A stretch of DNA of 64,000 bases from CAUZWH01 sp965224275 (GCA_965224275.1 CBDCYR010000009.1:310001-374000); one strand, 5' to 3'; counted from the stretch's first letter, positions 18,420 through 27,964 are shown. Made by a program: numbers and translations. Notes: a model not told the origin generated them from the letters alone.

Positions 18420-19035
18420 CGCGTTGCCCGCGGATCGCCGTCGCCGAGCGCGGATCACGCGCGCGGTCGAGAAATACCCATGCGGGCGGGGTCAGGCTCG
18501 CCAACTGGCGAGCCAGACGCGGATGAATACGAGCGCCTCTAAAGCGGCGTGCGGCTTTTCCCTGCAAAGCCCGTAAAGAATAGGTGGGCCGATCAAACAC
18601 CGCAATGGGCACGGACTCGAAGATATCGGGCCAGCGCCGCCAGTTCGGCACTTGCAGCAGATTGTCCGCACCCATAATCCAGACGAACCGCATGCGGCGA
18701 TGGGTGGCTGTCAGCGCCTGCAGTGTATCGGCGGTATAGCGGGTGCCGAGGCTGGCTTCGATTTCGCTCACCCGAATAAGGGGATGGCGGGCGACCACGC
18801 GGGCCTGCTTTGTACGGTCCGCGAACGGCGCCATGTCGCGACTCGGTTTCAGCGGATTCTGGGGCGAGACCAGCCACCACACTTGATCGAGCCCGAGCAG
18901 TTCGAGAGCCAACAGGCTGATGTGCCGGTGGCCTTCGTGGGCAGGATTGAACGAGCCGCCCAGCAGACCGATCCGCCGGTCGCCGTGGATGGCGAAGGCA
19001 GGATCGCGGTGGCCGAGAACGCCGGCGCTGTTCAA
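18400..19035 (-). CDS. nadD: Nicotinate-nucleotide adenylyltransferase
   Basis: A 211-aa nucleotidyltransferase making deamido-NAD from nicotinate mononucleotide. The nucleotide-binding signature is GLLGGSFNPAHEGHRHI; MRFVWIMGADNLLQVPNW and the YSLRALQGKA-type C-terminus complete the family pattern. The only usable start is TTG at 19035; an in-frame TGA lies just upstream and the protein has no early methionine. It is followed by rsfS with overlap. Confidence 0.94.
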   Translation of the reverse strand: MNSAGVLGHRDPAFAIHGDRRIGLLGGSFNPAHEGHRHISLLALELLGLDQVWWLVSPQNPLKPSRDMAPFADRTKQARVVARHPLIRVSEIEASLGTRYTADTLQALTATHRRMRFVWIMGADNLLQVPNWRRWPDIFESVPIAVFDRPTYSLRALQGKAARRFRGARIHPRLARQLASLTPPAWVFLDRARDPRSATAIRGQRGDAIPS

Positions 19036-19096
19036 ATTGGAATTGACCCGGATGGGTCAAACCATCCTCGCGGGGCGCTCGCAGCAATGGGGTGAG

Positions 19097-20386
19097 TCAG
19101 GGTCGTACCTGACCGGAGCCGCGGACGACATATTTGAGGCTGGTCAGTTGCTCGACGCCAACCGGTCCGCGGGCATGAAACTTGCTGGTCGAAATGCCGA
19201 TCTCAGCGCCCATCCCGAATTCGCCGCCGTCGGCATACTGGGTTGACGCATTGTGAAGAACGATTCCGCTATCGATTTCGCCGAGAAATTTTTCCGCCGC
19301 GCCGGCATCCTCGGTGATGATGCTTTCGGTGTGATGTGAGCTGTGGTCGTGGATATGCGCGATCGCGTCGTCGACACCATCGACAATTTTTACCGAGATG
19401 ATCGCATCGAGATATTCGGTGCCCCAATCCGCCGCGCTGGCCGGCACGACTCGCTGATCGAGATCGCAGGTTTCGGCATCGCCGCGGATCTCGCAGCCGG
19501 CCCCGATCAGATCGTCGAGGATGGCCGGCAGGTGGGTTGGCACGACGGGTCGGTCGATCAGCAATGATTCGGCGGCGCCGCAAATGCCGGTTCGTCGGAG
19601 CTTGGCGTTGTGAACAATATTGACCGCCATGTCGAGATTTGCCGCGCGGTCGACATAGACGTGGCAGTTGCCGTCGAGGTGCGAGATCACCGGGATCCGG
19701 CTTTCGTCGCGTACTCGTTCGATCAGCGACCGCCCGCCGCGGGGCACGATAACGTCGACATAGTCGCTCATCCGCAACAACTCACCCACCGCCGCACGAT
19801 CGCGGGTCGGCACCAGCTGCACCGCCGCTACCGGCAGGCCGGCCGCATTGAGCCCATGCGCCAGGCAGGCGTGGATCGCATGTGACGAGTGATAACTTTC
19901 AGAGCCGCCCCGCAGGATCACCGCGTTGCCCGATTTGATACACAACGCGCCGGCGTCGGCGGTTACGTTGGGGCGTGATTCGTAGATGATGCCGATGACG
20001 CCGAGCGGCACGCGGACGCGGCTGATGGCCAATCCGTTGGGTCGCTCCCAGCTATCAATAATTGAGTCGATCGGATCATCGAGTTCGGCCACTTCTTCGA
20101 GGCCGTGCGCCATCGCCTCGATGCGATCGATGGTAAGGACGAGCCGGTCGCGCATGGCGGCGTTAAGATCGGCGGCTTCGTCGAGGTCACGCTGATTGGC
20201 GCCGAGCAGTTCATCGCGTTGTTCGTGCAGCGCCTCGGCAGCAGCGCGCAAGGCTGCATTTTTGTCTGCGGTCGGTGCTCTGGAAAGCGCGGTCGCGGCA
20301 CTGCGCGCGGCACGGCCGAGTGCAATCATCTCCGCATGGAGATCGCGTTCCCCAATGTTTGAAGCGCTGTCCTCGGCGACTGCCAT
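19097..20386 (-). CDS. proA: Gamma-glutamyl phosphate reductase
   Basis: A 429-aa aldehyde-dehydrogenase-type enzyme, second step of proline synthesis. Recognisable segments are VPLGVIGIIYESRPNVTADA, the active-site cysteine region LRRTGICGAAESLLID, and TSKFHARGPVGVEQLTSLKY near the C-terminus. The ATG at 20386 gives the standard N-terminus; the upstream alternative at 20437 would overlap proB. GGGAGGAA lies rather far (15 bases) upstream. Directly downstream of proB. Confidence 0.95.
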   Translation of the reverse strand: MAVAEDSASNIGERDLHAEMIALGRAARSAATALSRAPTADKNAALRAAAEALHEQRDELLGANQRDLDEAADLNAAMRDRLVLTIDRIEAMAHGLEEVAELDDPIDSIIDSWERPNGLAISRVRVPLGVIGIIYESRPNVTADAGALCIKSGNAVILRGGSESYHSSHAIHACLAHGLNAAGLPVAAVQLVPTRDRAAVGELLRMSDYVDVIVPRGGRSLIERVRDESRIPVISHLDGNCHVYVDRAANLDMAVNIVHNAKLRRTGICGAAESLLIDRPVVPTHLPAILDDLIGAGCEIRGDAETCDLDQRVVPASAADWGTEYLDAIISVKIVDGVDDAIAHIHDHSSHHTESIITEDAGAAEKFLGEIDSGIVLHNASTQYADGGEFGMGAEIGISTSKFHARGPVGVEQLTSLKYVVRGSGQVRP

Positions 20387-20429
20387 GACTAAACCGTAAT
20401 TCCTCCCAAGGTGCAGAGCACGGGGCGAC

Positions 20430-21545
20430 CTACACAAGCACGAGATCGTCGCGATGGATCATTTCGTCGCGGCCACGGTAGCCCAGAAGGGTCTCTATTT
20501 CACCGCTTTTGTGGCCCATGATCCGGCGCGAATCCTCGGCTGAATAAGCACATAGTCCGCGCGCGATCTCCCGCCCATCGCCATCGAGAACCGCAACCGC
20601 GTCGCCCCGGTCAAAGCTCCCGTCGACCGATCTGACGCCCGCGGGCAGCAGGCTTTTTCCCGAACTCAGCGCCCGCGCCGCGCCGCCGTCGATCGTCAAG
20701 GTTCCGGCCGGCGTCAGGGTGCCGGCGATCCACTGTTTGCGTGCGTTTCTTGGCGACGAACTGGCGACGAACCATGTGCAGCGCGCCCCGGTTTCGATCT
20801 CGCGTAGGGGAAACGCCGGCTTACCATCGGCGATCATCATGTGACAGCCGGCGCCCAGCGCGATCTTGGCCGCCTGCAGTTTGGTGATCATCCCACCCGA
20901 GCTATAGCCCGGGCGCAGATCGCCGGCGGCCGCTTCAATCTCAGGGGTGATTGCCAATACCTCGGGGATTGGGGCGGCATTGGAATCGGTGTCGGGATCG
21001 GCGGTGTAGAGCCCGTCGATGTCGGACAGCAGTACCAGACAATCAGCATCGACCATCTGCGCGACACGCGCGGCCAGGCGGTCGTTGTCGCCGAAGCGGA
21101 TCTCGGTTGTCGCCACCGTGTCGTTTTCATTGATCACCGGCACGGCGCCATGCTGGAGCAGCCGGTTGATAGTGTTGCGCGCGTTGAGGTGGCGCCGGCG
21201 TTCCTCGGTATCGCCGATCGTGACCAGAATCTGCGCCACACTCACATCGTGTTTGGCGAGGGCTTCCTGATAGGCATGGGCGAGCCGGATTTGACCGGCC
21301 GCGGCAGCGGCCTGGCTGTCTTCGAGGCGCAGCGGACCGTCGGCGAGACCAATCAGGCTGCGGCCGAGCGCGATCGCGCCTGACGATACGATCACCACGT
21401 CCTGGCCCCGAGCGCGACAACGGGCCACGTCGGCGGCCAAGGCATCGAGCCAGTCGTTGCGGAGCCGACCGCTGTCGGGGTCGACCAGCAGCAGCGAACC
21501 GATCTTGACGACCAACCGGCGGACATCGGCGATCGAGCGGCTCAT
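20430..21545 (-). CDS. proB: Glutamate 5-kinase
   Basis: A 371-aa first enzyme of proline synthesis: an amino-acid kinase domain (VVKIGSLLLVDPDSG, VSSGAIALGRSLIG, NENDTVATTEIRFGDND, LLSDIDGLYTADP) followed by a C-terminal PUA domain (about 280-365). Its start overlaps the obgE stop by 4 bases (ATGA), indicating translational coupling in an obgE-proB-proA unit, a frequent alphaproteobacterial arrangement. Confidence 0.96.
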   Translation of the reverse strand: MSRSIADVRRLVVKIGSLLLVDPDSGRLRNDWLDALAADVARCRARGQDVVIVSSGAIALGRSLIGLADGPLRLEDSQAAAAAGQIRLAHAYQEALAKHDVSVAQILVTIGDTEERRRHLNARNTINRLLQHGAVPVINENDTVATTEIRFGDNDRLAARVAQMVDADCLVLLSDIDGLYTADPDTDSNAAPIPEVLAITPEIEAAAGDLRPGYSSGGMITKLQAAKIALGAGCHMMIADGKPAFPLREIETGARCTWFVASSSPRNARKQWIAGTLTPAGTLTIDGGAARALSSGKSLLPAGVRSVDGSFDRGDAVAVLDGDGREIARGLCAYSAEDSRRIMGHKSGEIETLLGYRGRDEMIHRDDLVLV

Positions 21546-22585
21546 CGCGCGCCGCCCGGCACGTATTCACGTGGCGCTGCCTCGACAGCCGGCGCCCGTG
21601 CAGCTCGGATCTGTTCGTGCAGCGTGCGCAGCATTTCATCACGACCAAGGCCGCTGACGCCCGACAATCGCCGCACATCGGCGCTGCTCGCGCGCGCCAA
21701 CGCCGCTGATTTTTCGGCGATGGCATCCTCGGTGAGAGCATCGCATTTGTTGAGCGCAACGATCTCGGGCTTGTCGGCAAGGCTGCTGGCATAGGCGTTC
21801 ACCTCGTGGCGAACCGTGTGATAGGCCGCGCCGACATCGTCGAGCGTTCCGTCCACCAGGTGGAGCAGCGCACTGCACCGTTCGACATGGCCGAGGAAGC
21901 GATCGCCGAGGCCGGAGCCCTCGTGCGCGCCCTCGATCAGCCCCGGGATGTCGGCGATCACGAAGTCATTGTCGTCGATCACGACAACGCCGAGGTTCGG
22001 GACCAGGGTCGTAAACGGATAATCCGCGATCTTTGGCCGCGCCCGGCTCACCGCCGCAAGAAAGGTCGACTTACCGGCGTTGGGCAGGCCGATGATGCCA
22101 ACGTCGGCAATCAGCTTGAGCCGCAGGATCAGGATGTGCCCTTCCCCGGGCCACCCGGGATCGGCGCGCCGCGGCGCTTGATTGGTCGAGCTTTTGAAGT
22201 GGGCGTTGCCGTGGCCGCCGTCGCCGCCGAGGGCAAGCCGCACCCGCCGGCCCAAGGTGTCGAGGTCGTACAGCAGCGTTTCGGAATCCTCGGCCAGAAT
22301 CTGAGTGCCGGTCGGCACCTTGATCTCGACCTCGGGCGCGCTGGCGCCGGTGCGGTCGTTGCCTTCGCCGGGCGCCCCGTTCTTGGCCGTGACGTGCTGC
22401 TGGAAGCGAAAGTCGATCAGGGTGTTGAGGTTATCGACCGCGACCGCATAAACGTCGCCACCACGCCCGCCATTGCCGCCATTGGGACCGCCTCTGGCGA
22501 TGTGTTTCTCGCGGCGAAAACTGAGGCAGCCGGGGCCGCCATTGCCCGATTTGACGTAGATTTTGGCTTGATCGAGAAATTTCAT
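21542..22585 (-). CDS. obgE: Obg family GTPase ObgE/CgtA
   Basis: A 347-aa ribosome-assembly GTPase. The glycine-rich Obg domain (1-158) contains GGPNGGNGGRGGDVY and DGGHGNAHFKSSTNQAPR. The G domain follows: G1 GLPNAGKSTF, switch I PFTTLVPNLGVV, G3 DIPGLIEGAHEG and G4 NKCD. There is no extended acidic C-terminus. It lies between rpmA and proB. Confidence 0.97.
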   Translation of the reverse strand: MKFLDQAKIYVKSGNGGPGCLSFRREKHIARGGPNGGNGGRGGDVYAVAVDNLNTLIDFRFQQHVTAKNGAPGEGNDRTGASAPEVEIKVPTGTQILAEDSETLLYDLDTLGRRVRLALGGDGGHGNAHFKSSTNQAPRRADPGWPGEGHILILRLKLIADVGIIGLPNAGKSTFLAAVSRARPKIADYPFTTLVPNLGVVVIDDNDFVIADIPGLIEGAHEGSGLGDRFLGHVERCSALLHLVDGTLDDVGAAYHTVRHEVNAYASSLADKPEIVALNKCDALTEDAIAEKSAALARASSADVRRLSGVSGLGRDEMLRTLHEQIRAARAPAVEAAPREYVPGGAR

Positions 22586-22670
22586 GGCTGTGCGGGATGA
22601 TGCCGGCAGCGCCGGTCGGTCATCGACCTCTGTCGTCGCCCTCTACATCCACTAGAACCGTCCACATACG

Positions 22671-22697
22671 AAAAAGGGGAATGGAAGCCATTCCCCT
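22671..22697 (-). terminator. Rho-independent terminator of rplU-rpmA
   Basis: Read on the minus strand, a perfect 10-bp stem (AGGGGAATGG pairing with CCATTCCCCT) with a 3-base loop runs directly into TTTTT. It sits 26 bases after the rpmA stop, separating the ribosomal protein pair from obgE. Confidence 0.9.
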
Positions 22698-22723
22698 CAC
22701 CCTGAGTCTGGCTCACATACTCG

Positions 22724-22990
22724 CTATGAGGTGCTCGGCTCTACCGATACCACCGTCCGACTGCGGTGCGGTCCATTCTTCTTGAAGGCGACCTGGCCTT
22801 CGACCAGTGCATAAATCGTGTGATCTTTGCCAAGGCCGACATTGCGGCCCGGGTGCCACTTGGTGCCGCGCTGGCGCACAATAATATTGCCGGGAATGAC
22901 CGCCTCGCCGCCATATTTCTTGATGCCAAGGCGGCGGCCTGCCGAATCGCGCCCGTTGCGCGAGCTGCCGCCTGCTTTTTTATGAGCCAT
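22724..22990 (-). CDS. rpmA: 50S ribosomal protein L27
   Basis: An 88-aa ribosomal protein whose N-terminal arm reaches the peptidyl-transferase centre. Canonical sequence throughout: MAHKKAGGSSRNGRDSAGRR, GNIIVRQRGTKWHPG, GLGKDHTIYALVEGQV. Follows rplU as usual and is followed by a clear terminator. Confidence 0.98.
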   Translation of the reverse strand: MAHKKAGGSSRNGRDSAGRRLGIKKYGGEAVIPGNIIVRQRGTKWHPGRNVGLGKDHTIYALVEGQVAFKKNGPHRSRTVVSVEPSTS

Positions 22991-23041
22991 TGTCGATCTC
23001 CTTGCGCGGCGCCATCCTAGCGCAGATGCAGCCGTTTCACC

Positions 23042-23575
23042 TTACTCTTTGTCGGCTGCTTTCTTCTTAGCGGCAGGTTTCTTGGCCGCGGGTTTTTTGG
23101 CAGTCGATTTCTTATCAGATGCTTTGGCCGCGGTCTCCTGGGTTGGTTCGGGCGCGCTCTCTGGGCCTTCGGATTCGGGCTGGACGGACGTATCGGCGGC
23201 CTCGTTCGGCGCTTCGGTTTTGGCCTTCGCCTTCGCGGTGCGTTTCTTAGCCGCCGGTTTTCCGTCGGGCAGGATATCGGTGATCCGCAATACGGTGAGA
23301 TCCTGGCGGTGGCCGTTCAAGCGGCGATGGTTCTTACGGCGCTTTTTCTTGAAAACCAGGATTTTCTCGCCGCGAGCTTGCTCGACGACCTTGGCAACGA
23401 CCTTGGCATCGGCGACCAGCGGGGCGCCGATGGTGGTGTTGTCGCCGTCTCCGATCATCAGCACCTCGGCAATATCGACGCTGCCGCCGACATCGGCTTT
23501 GAGCCGCTCGACCTGGATAACGTCGTCTTTGGCGACCCGGTACTGTTTGCCCCCGGTCTTAATGACTGCATACAT
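23042..23575 (-). CDS. rplU: 50S ribosomal protein L21 with long Lys/Ala-rich tail
   Basis: A 177-aa protein. The first 103 residues are a normal L21 (MYAVIKTGGKQYRVAKDD, VFKKKRRKNHRRLNGHRQ). The remaining 74 form a low-complexity tail, first acidic (PESEGPESAPEPTQE) then lysine/alanine/proline repeats (KKPAAKKPAAKKKA). The start at 23575 gives the universal L21 N-terminus; an upstream in-frame start would add 22 unrelated residues. First gene of rplU-rpmA. Confidence 0.96.
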   Translation of the reverse strand: MYAVIKTGGKQYRVAKDDVIQVERLKADVGGSVDIAEVLMIGDGDNTTIGAPLVADAKVVAKVVEQARGEKILVFKKKRRKNHRRLNGHRQDLTVLRITDILPDGKPAAKKRTAKAKAKTEAPNEAADTSVQPESEGPESAPEPTQETAAKASDKKSTAKKPAAKKPAAKKKAADKE

Positions 23576-23713
23576 GGTTGCTTCGCTCCGCCCGCCTGCG
23601 CCTCGATTCCGAGCGCCCAGGATAAATCCGCGAAACGGCATCGCCGCTGCGGCTGGACCGCGCGAATATAACGGCCGAATTCAGGCTGTCAACGGTTGCG
23701 AATCTCAGTCCGC

Positions 23714-24738
23714 CTACGCGCCCACTACTTCGCGGCGCACGATCGCGGCGCCGGCGGCCAATGCGCGCAATTTGCCCCGCGCGACCTCACGTTTGAGCGG
23801 CGCCATCCCGCAATTCGTACACGGGAAAAGCTTGTCCGCCGCGACATGGTCAAGCGCGGCGCGAATTCGAGCCGCGACCTCCTCGGCGCTTTCGATCTGG
23901 TCGGTGGCAACGTCGATCGCACCGACCAGCACCTCCTTGCCCTTGAGCAGGCCGATCACCGATAGCGGCACGTGTGAATTGGCGCATTCGAGCGAAACCT
24001 GATCAATCCCGCTTTGGGCCAACACCGGGAAGGTTTCCTCATACTGGCGCCATGCATCACCGAGGGTCTTTTTCCACTCGATATTCTGAGGATGCCGTAG
24101 CCATAGCAAATATGAACCGCGGTTTTGCACGCCAGACCCTCCGCCGCCCGGTTCAGAGTCTCGATTCCCCATCCCTTCACGTCGTCCATGTAAACATTGA
24201 AGGCGGGTTCGTCGAACTGGATGACGTCGACACCGATCGCTGCCAATTCGCGAGCCTCATCATTGAGCACCTGGGCAAATTCCATCGCCAGGGTTGGCCG
24301 GTCGCGATAGTGCTCGTCGACCAGGGTATCGACGATTGTCATCGGCCCGGGCATGGTGAATTTCAGCCCGCGGTTGGTATGGGCGCGGGTGAAGCGGGCT
24401 TCGTCGACATGGATAGGGGCGGTGCGGCCGATCGGCCCCACCACGGTCGGACAATCGGCTTCGTAGCGATCGGCCCGAATGCCGATGCGCTGGCGCTTGG
24501 CGAAATCGATACCCTCGATCCGCTCCAGGATGCCGTGCACGAAGTGTTGGCGGAATTGTTCGCCGTCGGACACGATGTCGATCCCGGCCGTCTCCTGCTC
24601 TTTGAGTGCGAGCAGGGCGGCGTCGCGCTGGGCTGCCGCCAGTTCCTCTCCCTCGAAGCGCCAGGCCCCCCATAGTTTCTCCGGCTCAGCCAGCCAGGAT
24701 GGCTTTGGCAGGCTGCCGGCGATCGTCGTCTCAAGCAT
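23714..24738 (-). pseudogene. Cobalamin-independent methionine synthase (MetE C-terminal type) with one frameshift
   Basis: A short MetE-like methyltransferase gene read in two frames. The first part (from MLETTIAGSLPKPSWL) runs to AVHICYGYG; the second resumes with NIEWKKTLGDAWRQYEETFP and ends ARGKLRALAAGAAIVRREVV. The break is near 24086-24093, where one base seems missing. The zinc ligands span both parts: His and Cys of VHICYGYG before the shift, Glu of SLECANSH and Cys of PCTNCGMAP after it. Joined length, about 341 residues, is normal for the family. It is either a recent pseudogene or a sequencing error; the site is not a homopolymer. Confidence 0.85.
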
Positions 24739-25631
24739 GGCGGTCCCTTCCCAATGGACGTGTGCGGCGCGCGCAAGATCGGATGATAGCAATGTCGGGA
24801 TAGCGTTTGTGAACCTGTGGCCCAAATGGTGGACGCTGCGCCCGCCTCGGCAAGAGAGGACGTTAGAGCGAGAGCGGCAGAGCCAAAAACTTGCGGTAAA
24901 TCATGTCGCGATGCGCGAACAGGATTGGATCAAGTACAGATTCAGTTGCCTTGTCGATTGTCTCGAATGCTGCCCGCGTATCGGAACGCATCTCGCAATC
25001 TTGTGGTGGCAGTGGGCCGAAAAGAGCTAGCACCGCAGCGCCGTAAATATCGACGCATGTAAGCGCGTCGCCAATGTAGAAGTCACTCCCGGCTTCTTGC
25101 TGTGTTTCTAGTCGGCTAACAAACAAGCTAACGAGTTCCTGTACGCGCCGACCCGCTTTTGCGCCGATCTCCTCTGAATAACTGTATTTGGCAGCAAGAT
25201 ATTTTGCGACGGGCTTTGAGAAGCCGCCTTCGTCCTGAAAGCCTGCATGAATTAGTTGAAGTCGCCGGGTCCATCCGAGGCCCCACTCGCCGCATAATTC
25301 ATGAGACAGACCAATTGCTAAAGCACGGTCCGTCGGATCTCCCGGAAGTAAGGCCGGGGTCGAAGACAATCGCTCGACCAGCAACAAAATGTCGATCCAA
25401 CGGTCACGCGGGCGTTCCGCGTTATACATCGCCACGGGCGCGCTCTGGTCACCGGTCCACTCGATCTGAGTTTCGTTTCCAGGCTCTAGGTGAACAGCCG
25501 ACCATTCAATTCCTTTGATGTGAAAAAATGCCTTGGCTGCTTCGCCCCATGGACTTGGTACACCACTAACAACGGTCATCCGAAGTCCAGAACGGCCAAT
25601 CGCCTCATTGGTATCGACATATTCAAATGGC

Positions 25632-27025
25632 GGCTGTGTCTCGAAAGTGGTGGAAATTTGAGGATGGCGTAATCTCCGGGTGACAAGACAACCACCCAAC
25701 CGGCGGCTAGCACCGCCAAGGAGATCACGCCATGAAGAACACTACCGAGACTTCCGCGCTTTCGCTACTGGCCAATGACGCCGGCTATGATCCGCTCGAG
25801 GACCGGCTGCGGGAGAACATCAGATCCACGATCGAGGCCGTTTTTGAGGAGGAACTTGCGCAGTTTCTCGGGCGCTGCCGATACGGTCGAGAGGACGCGC
25901 TTCGGCAAGGGTATCGGAACGGGCACCGGGAGCGGCAACTGACGGGGACATTCGGGACCGAGAGGGTGAGCGTGCCGCGTGCACGGATCGTTGAGGAAGA
26001 CGGTCGGGCGTCGGAATGGCGTTCGCGGGCGCTGCCGCGCTACCAGCGGCTGACCAGAAAGGCCGAGGCGCTGATCGCTTCGGTGTATCTGTCCGGAACC
26101 AACACGCGGCGGGTGAAACGCGCGCTGTTCGGGCTCTTCGGGGGTGCTGTGAGCAAGGACGTTGTGAGCCGGGCGTGGCGCAAGGTGAAGGTCGATTGGG
26201 ACGCCTGGTGCAGCCGTGGCCTCGCGGATGAGGATATCGTTCGGCTGATCCTTGACGGCACTGTGATCAAGACCCGACTGGATCGCAAGGCCACCAACAT
26301 CTCGGTTCTCGCGGCTATAGGGGTGCGCCGGGATGGCCAGAAGGTCTTGCTTTCGATCGGGAATATGGGCGGAGAAAGCCAGGCGGCGTGGCGCCAGTTC
26401 CTCGACGACCTTGATGCGCGTGGACTGAAACGGCCCGGGTTTGTCATCGTCGATGGCGCGCCGGGACTGGAGGCGGCTCTGTCGGCGCTTTGGGGCGATG
26501 ACCTTCCCGTTCAACGCTGCACCGTGCACAAGCACCGCAACCTTCTGGGTCATGCTCCCAAACACATGCATGACGAGCTGAGCGAAGATTACCGCGATAT
26601 GATCTATGCCGACACTGCCTCCGAGGTGGAAACCCGCCGCAAGGCGTTTGTCCGCAAGTGGCGGCTGAAATGCAGGGCCGTCGCGGACAGCCTCGCAGAA
26701 GCGGGCGACAAGCTCTTTACCTTCACGCGCCTGTCCAAGAGCCAATGGAAATCAGCCCGAACGACCAACGCCATTGAGCGTCTCAACGAGGAGTTCAAGC
26801 GCCGGATCAAAACACAGACCGTGCTGCCGTGTCCCGAAACAGTGCCGATGCTCCTCTGGGCGCTCCTCGCTTGCGGCCAAATCCAGATGCGCAAAGTCGA
26901 TGGATGGGAAACCCTCGATCAGCTAATCGCCGACGAAACCCTTGACCGCGCGGCCTGACCGCCGCAAAACTCAACCCGCTCGGAGAGGCGCCAAAACCAA
27001 TTTCCACCACTTTCGAGACACAACC
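25632..27025. mobile_element. IS256-family insertion sequence, 1394 bp, 8-bp target duplication
   Basis: Terminal inverted repeats are nearly perfect: the left end begins GGCTGTGTCTCGAAAGTGG and the right end read inward begins GGTTGTGTCTCGAAAGTGG, agreeing over at least 26 of 27 bases. Both ends are flanked by the duplication CAAATGGC (25624-25631 and 27026-27033). It carries a single full-length transposase and looks intact and recent. Confidence 0.92.
25732..26958 (+). CDS. IS256-family (Mutator-type) transposase
   Basis: A 408-aa DDE transposase. Early motif RCRYGREDALRQGYRNGHRE, first catalytic Asp in LILDGTVIKTRL, second in GFVIVDGAPGLEAAL with the CTVHKHRNLL segment, and the Glu in TTNAIERLNEEFKRR. 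The start ATG follows GGAGATCACGCC. No internal stop or frameshift. Only distantly similar to the other IS256-type transposase at 45-46 kb. Confidence 0.96.
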   Translation: MKNTTETSALSLLANDAGYDPLEDRLRENIRSTIEAVFEEELAQFLGRCRYGREDALRQGYRNGHRERQLTGTFGTERVSVPRARIVEEDGRASEWRSRALPRYQRLTRKAEALIASVYLSGTNTRRVKRALFGLFGGAVSKDVVSRAWRKVKVDWDAWCSRGLADEDIVRLILDGTVIKTRLDRKATNISVLAAIGVRRDGQKVLLSIGNMGGESQAAWRQFLDDLDARGLKRPGFVIVDGAPGLEAALSALWGDDLPVQRCTVHKHRNLLGHAPKHMHDELSEDYRDMIYADTASEVETRRKAFVRKWRLKCRAVADSLAEAGDKLFTFTRLSKSQWKSARTTNAIERLNEEFKRRIKTQTVLPCPETVPMLLWALLACGQIQMRKVDGWETLDQLIADETLDRAA

Positions 27026-27191
27026 CAAATGGCACGAATTGGTTCCTCGCGGACTGCATCAATCGCTAACAATAATGCCCCGTGGCGTGGCAGGCCCCAG
27101 TTGGCGTTATTCGATCGGCAGAAAACGGATGATCTTCCTGTTACTGATCTGTATTTTCAGGACTGCTGCGCATCGCAGATAACAGGTTCGA

Positions 27192-27700
27192 CTACCGAAC
27201 ACCCAGGACCATGTGATGCTCTTCGGCCGACGTGCCCCGATAACGTAATGCGTCCGGCTCAGTCCCCCCAGACCCGAAAACCTGCTTTTTCGTATAGGCG
27301 TTTCGCCTCAACGGCAGTCTCACTGACCCGTAATTGAATATACGATACGCCGCTTAAGAGTCGTGGCGTGATCTAGGATCGCTGTGAGAAGCTCTTGTCC
27401 AATCCCGCAGCGCCGATATTCGGGTAGGACATACATCCCGAAGAGATCGGCTTTGTGAGCCAGCTTCACGCGTTTGTTGCGATTTAGTCTCAATATTCCG
27501 ACCAAATGATGGTCCATGGCTCCAAACACCGTTGACCCGTCGGCCTCGGCTAGTCGCCCGCGCACCGTGTCCTTTGAATATGTCGGGTCGTCCTCAAGGC
27601 TTGATGCGAACGCAAATGGTGCGTCACGCAACGCCCGACAACGAAGCTCGAACAGTTGCTCGGCATCGTCCGCTGTTAGTATTCGGATCTGTCTGTCCAT
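27192..27700 (-). pseudogene. GNAT acetyltransferase with two frameshifts
   Basis: The first 120 codons encode an ordinary GNAT N-terminus (MDRQIRILTADDAEQLFELR) with the acetyl-CoA loop LPEYRRCGIGQELL, then hit a stop. Shifting frame near 27340 gives IQLRVSETAVEAKRLYEKAG followed by FRVWG. A second shift at a run of six G (27264-27269) gives TEPDALRYRGTSAEEHHMVL and a proper stop at 27192. The recovered C-terminus is typical of the family. Two independent single-base changes indicate a pseudogene, or sequencing errors at least at the G run. Confidence 0.85.
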
Positions 27701-27964
27701 CGCTTGGTCTTACTGAATAATTTGCTTAATCCACCGTTTAACCGATATCGCCGGCGAGAGCGCCGGTCATTCCTGGTTGCGATCATGTCGGATATCTACT
27801 CGCCATATTACGGGGTCAGTAGCGAGATGGGGCGATCAAGGTAGACGAAGCCTTGCGAAAAGCGTTAGACGAGTGATCCCGATCAACACGCGGTGCCATT
27901 TGGGTGCCAATTCGCGGTTTGTACCGTGATCAGAACACCCAAACCACCATGATTTCTGGGATGC

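Larger units (their letters stand above)
24863..27035 (-). pseudogene. Glutathione S-transferase-like gene interrupted by an IS256-family element
   Basis: From 25631 down to 24863 the frame encodes about 255 residues of a GST-fold protein (VPSPWGEAAKAFFHIKGIEW, ISAPV-like SAPVAMYNAERPRD, ALLPGDPTDRALAIGLSHEL). The reading frame continues into the IS (a TTG at 25699 is possible), but the true 5' end lies beyond it. Removing 25632-27025 and one copy of the 8-bp duplication joins GTG-CCA-TTT-GAA-TAT, giving a GTG start at 27035 with AGGA 8 bases upstream. The element sits after codon 3 or 4, so the gene has probably lost its native start. Its substrate is unknown. Confidence 0.8.

Noticed and set aside
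24863..27700. A toxin-antitoxin or defence cassette in the damaged region
   Set aside because: The pieces resolve into GST-like, transposase and acetyltransferase genes with no partner pair or defence domain.
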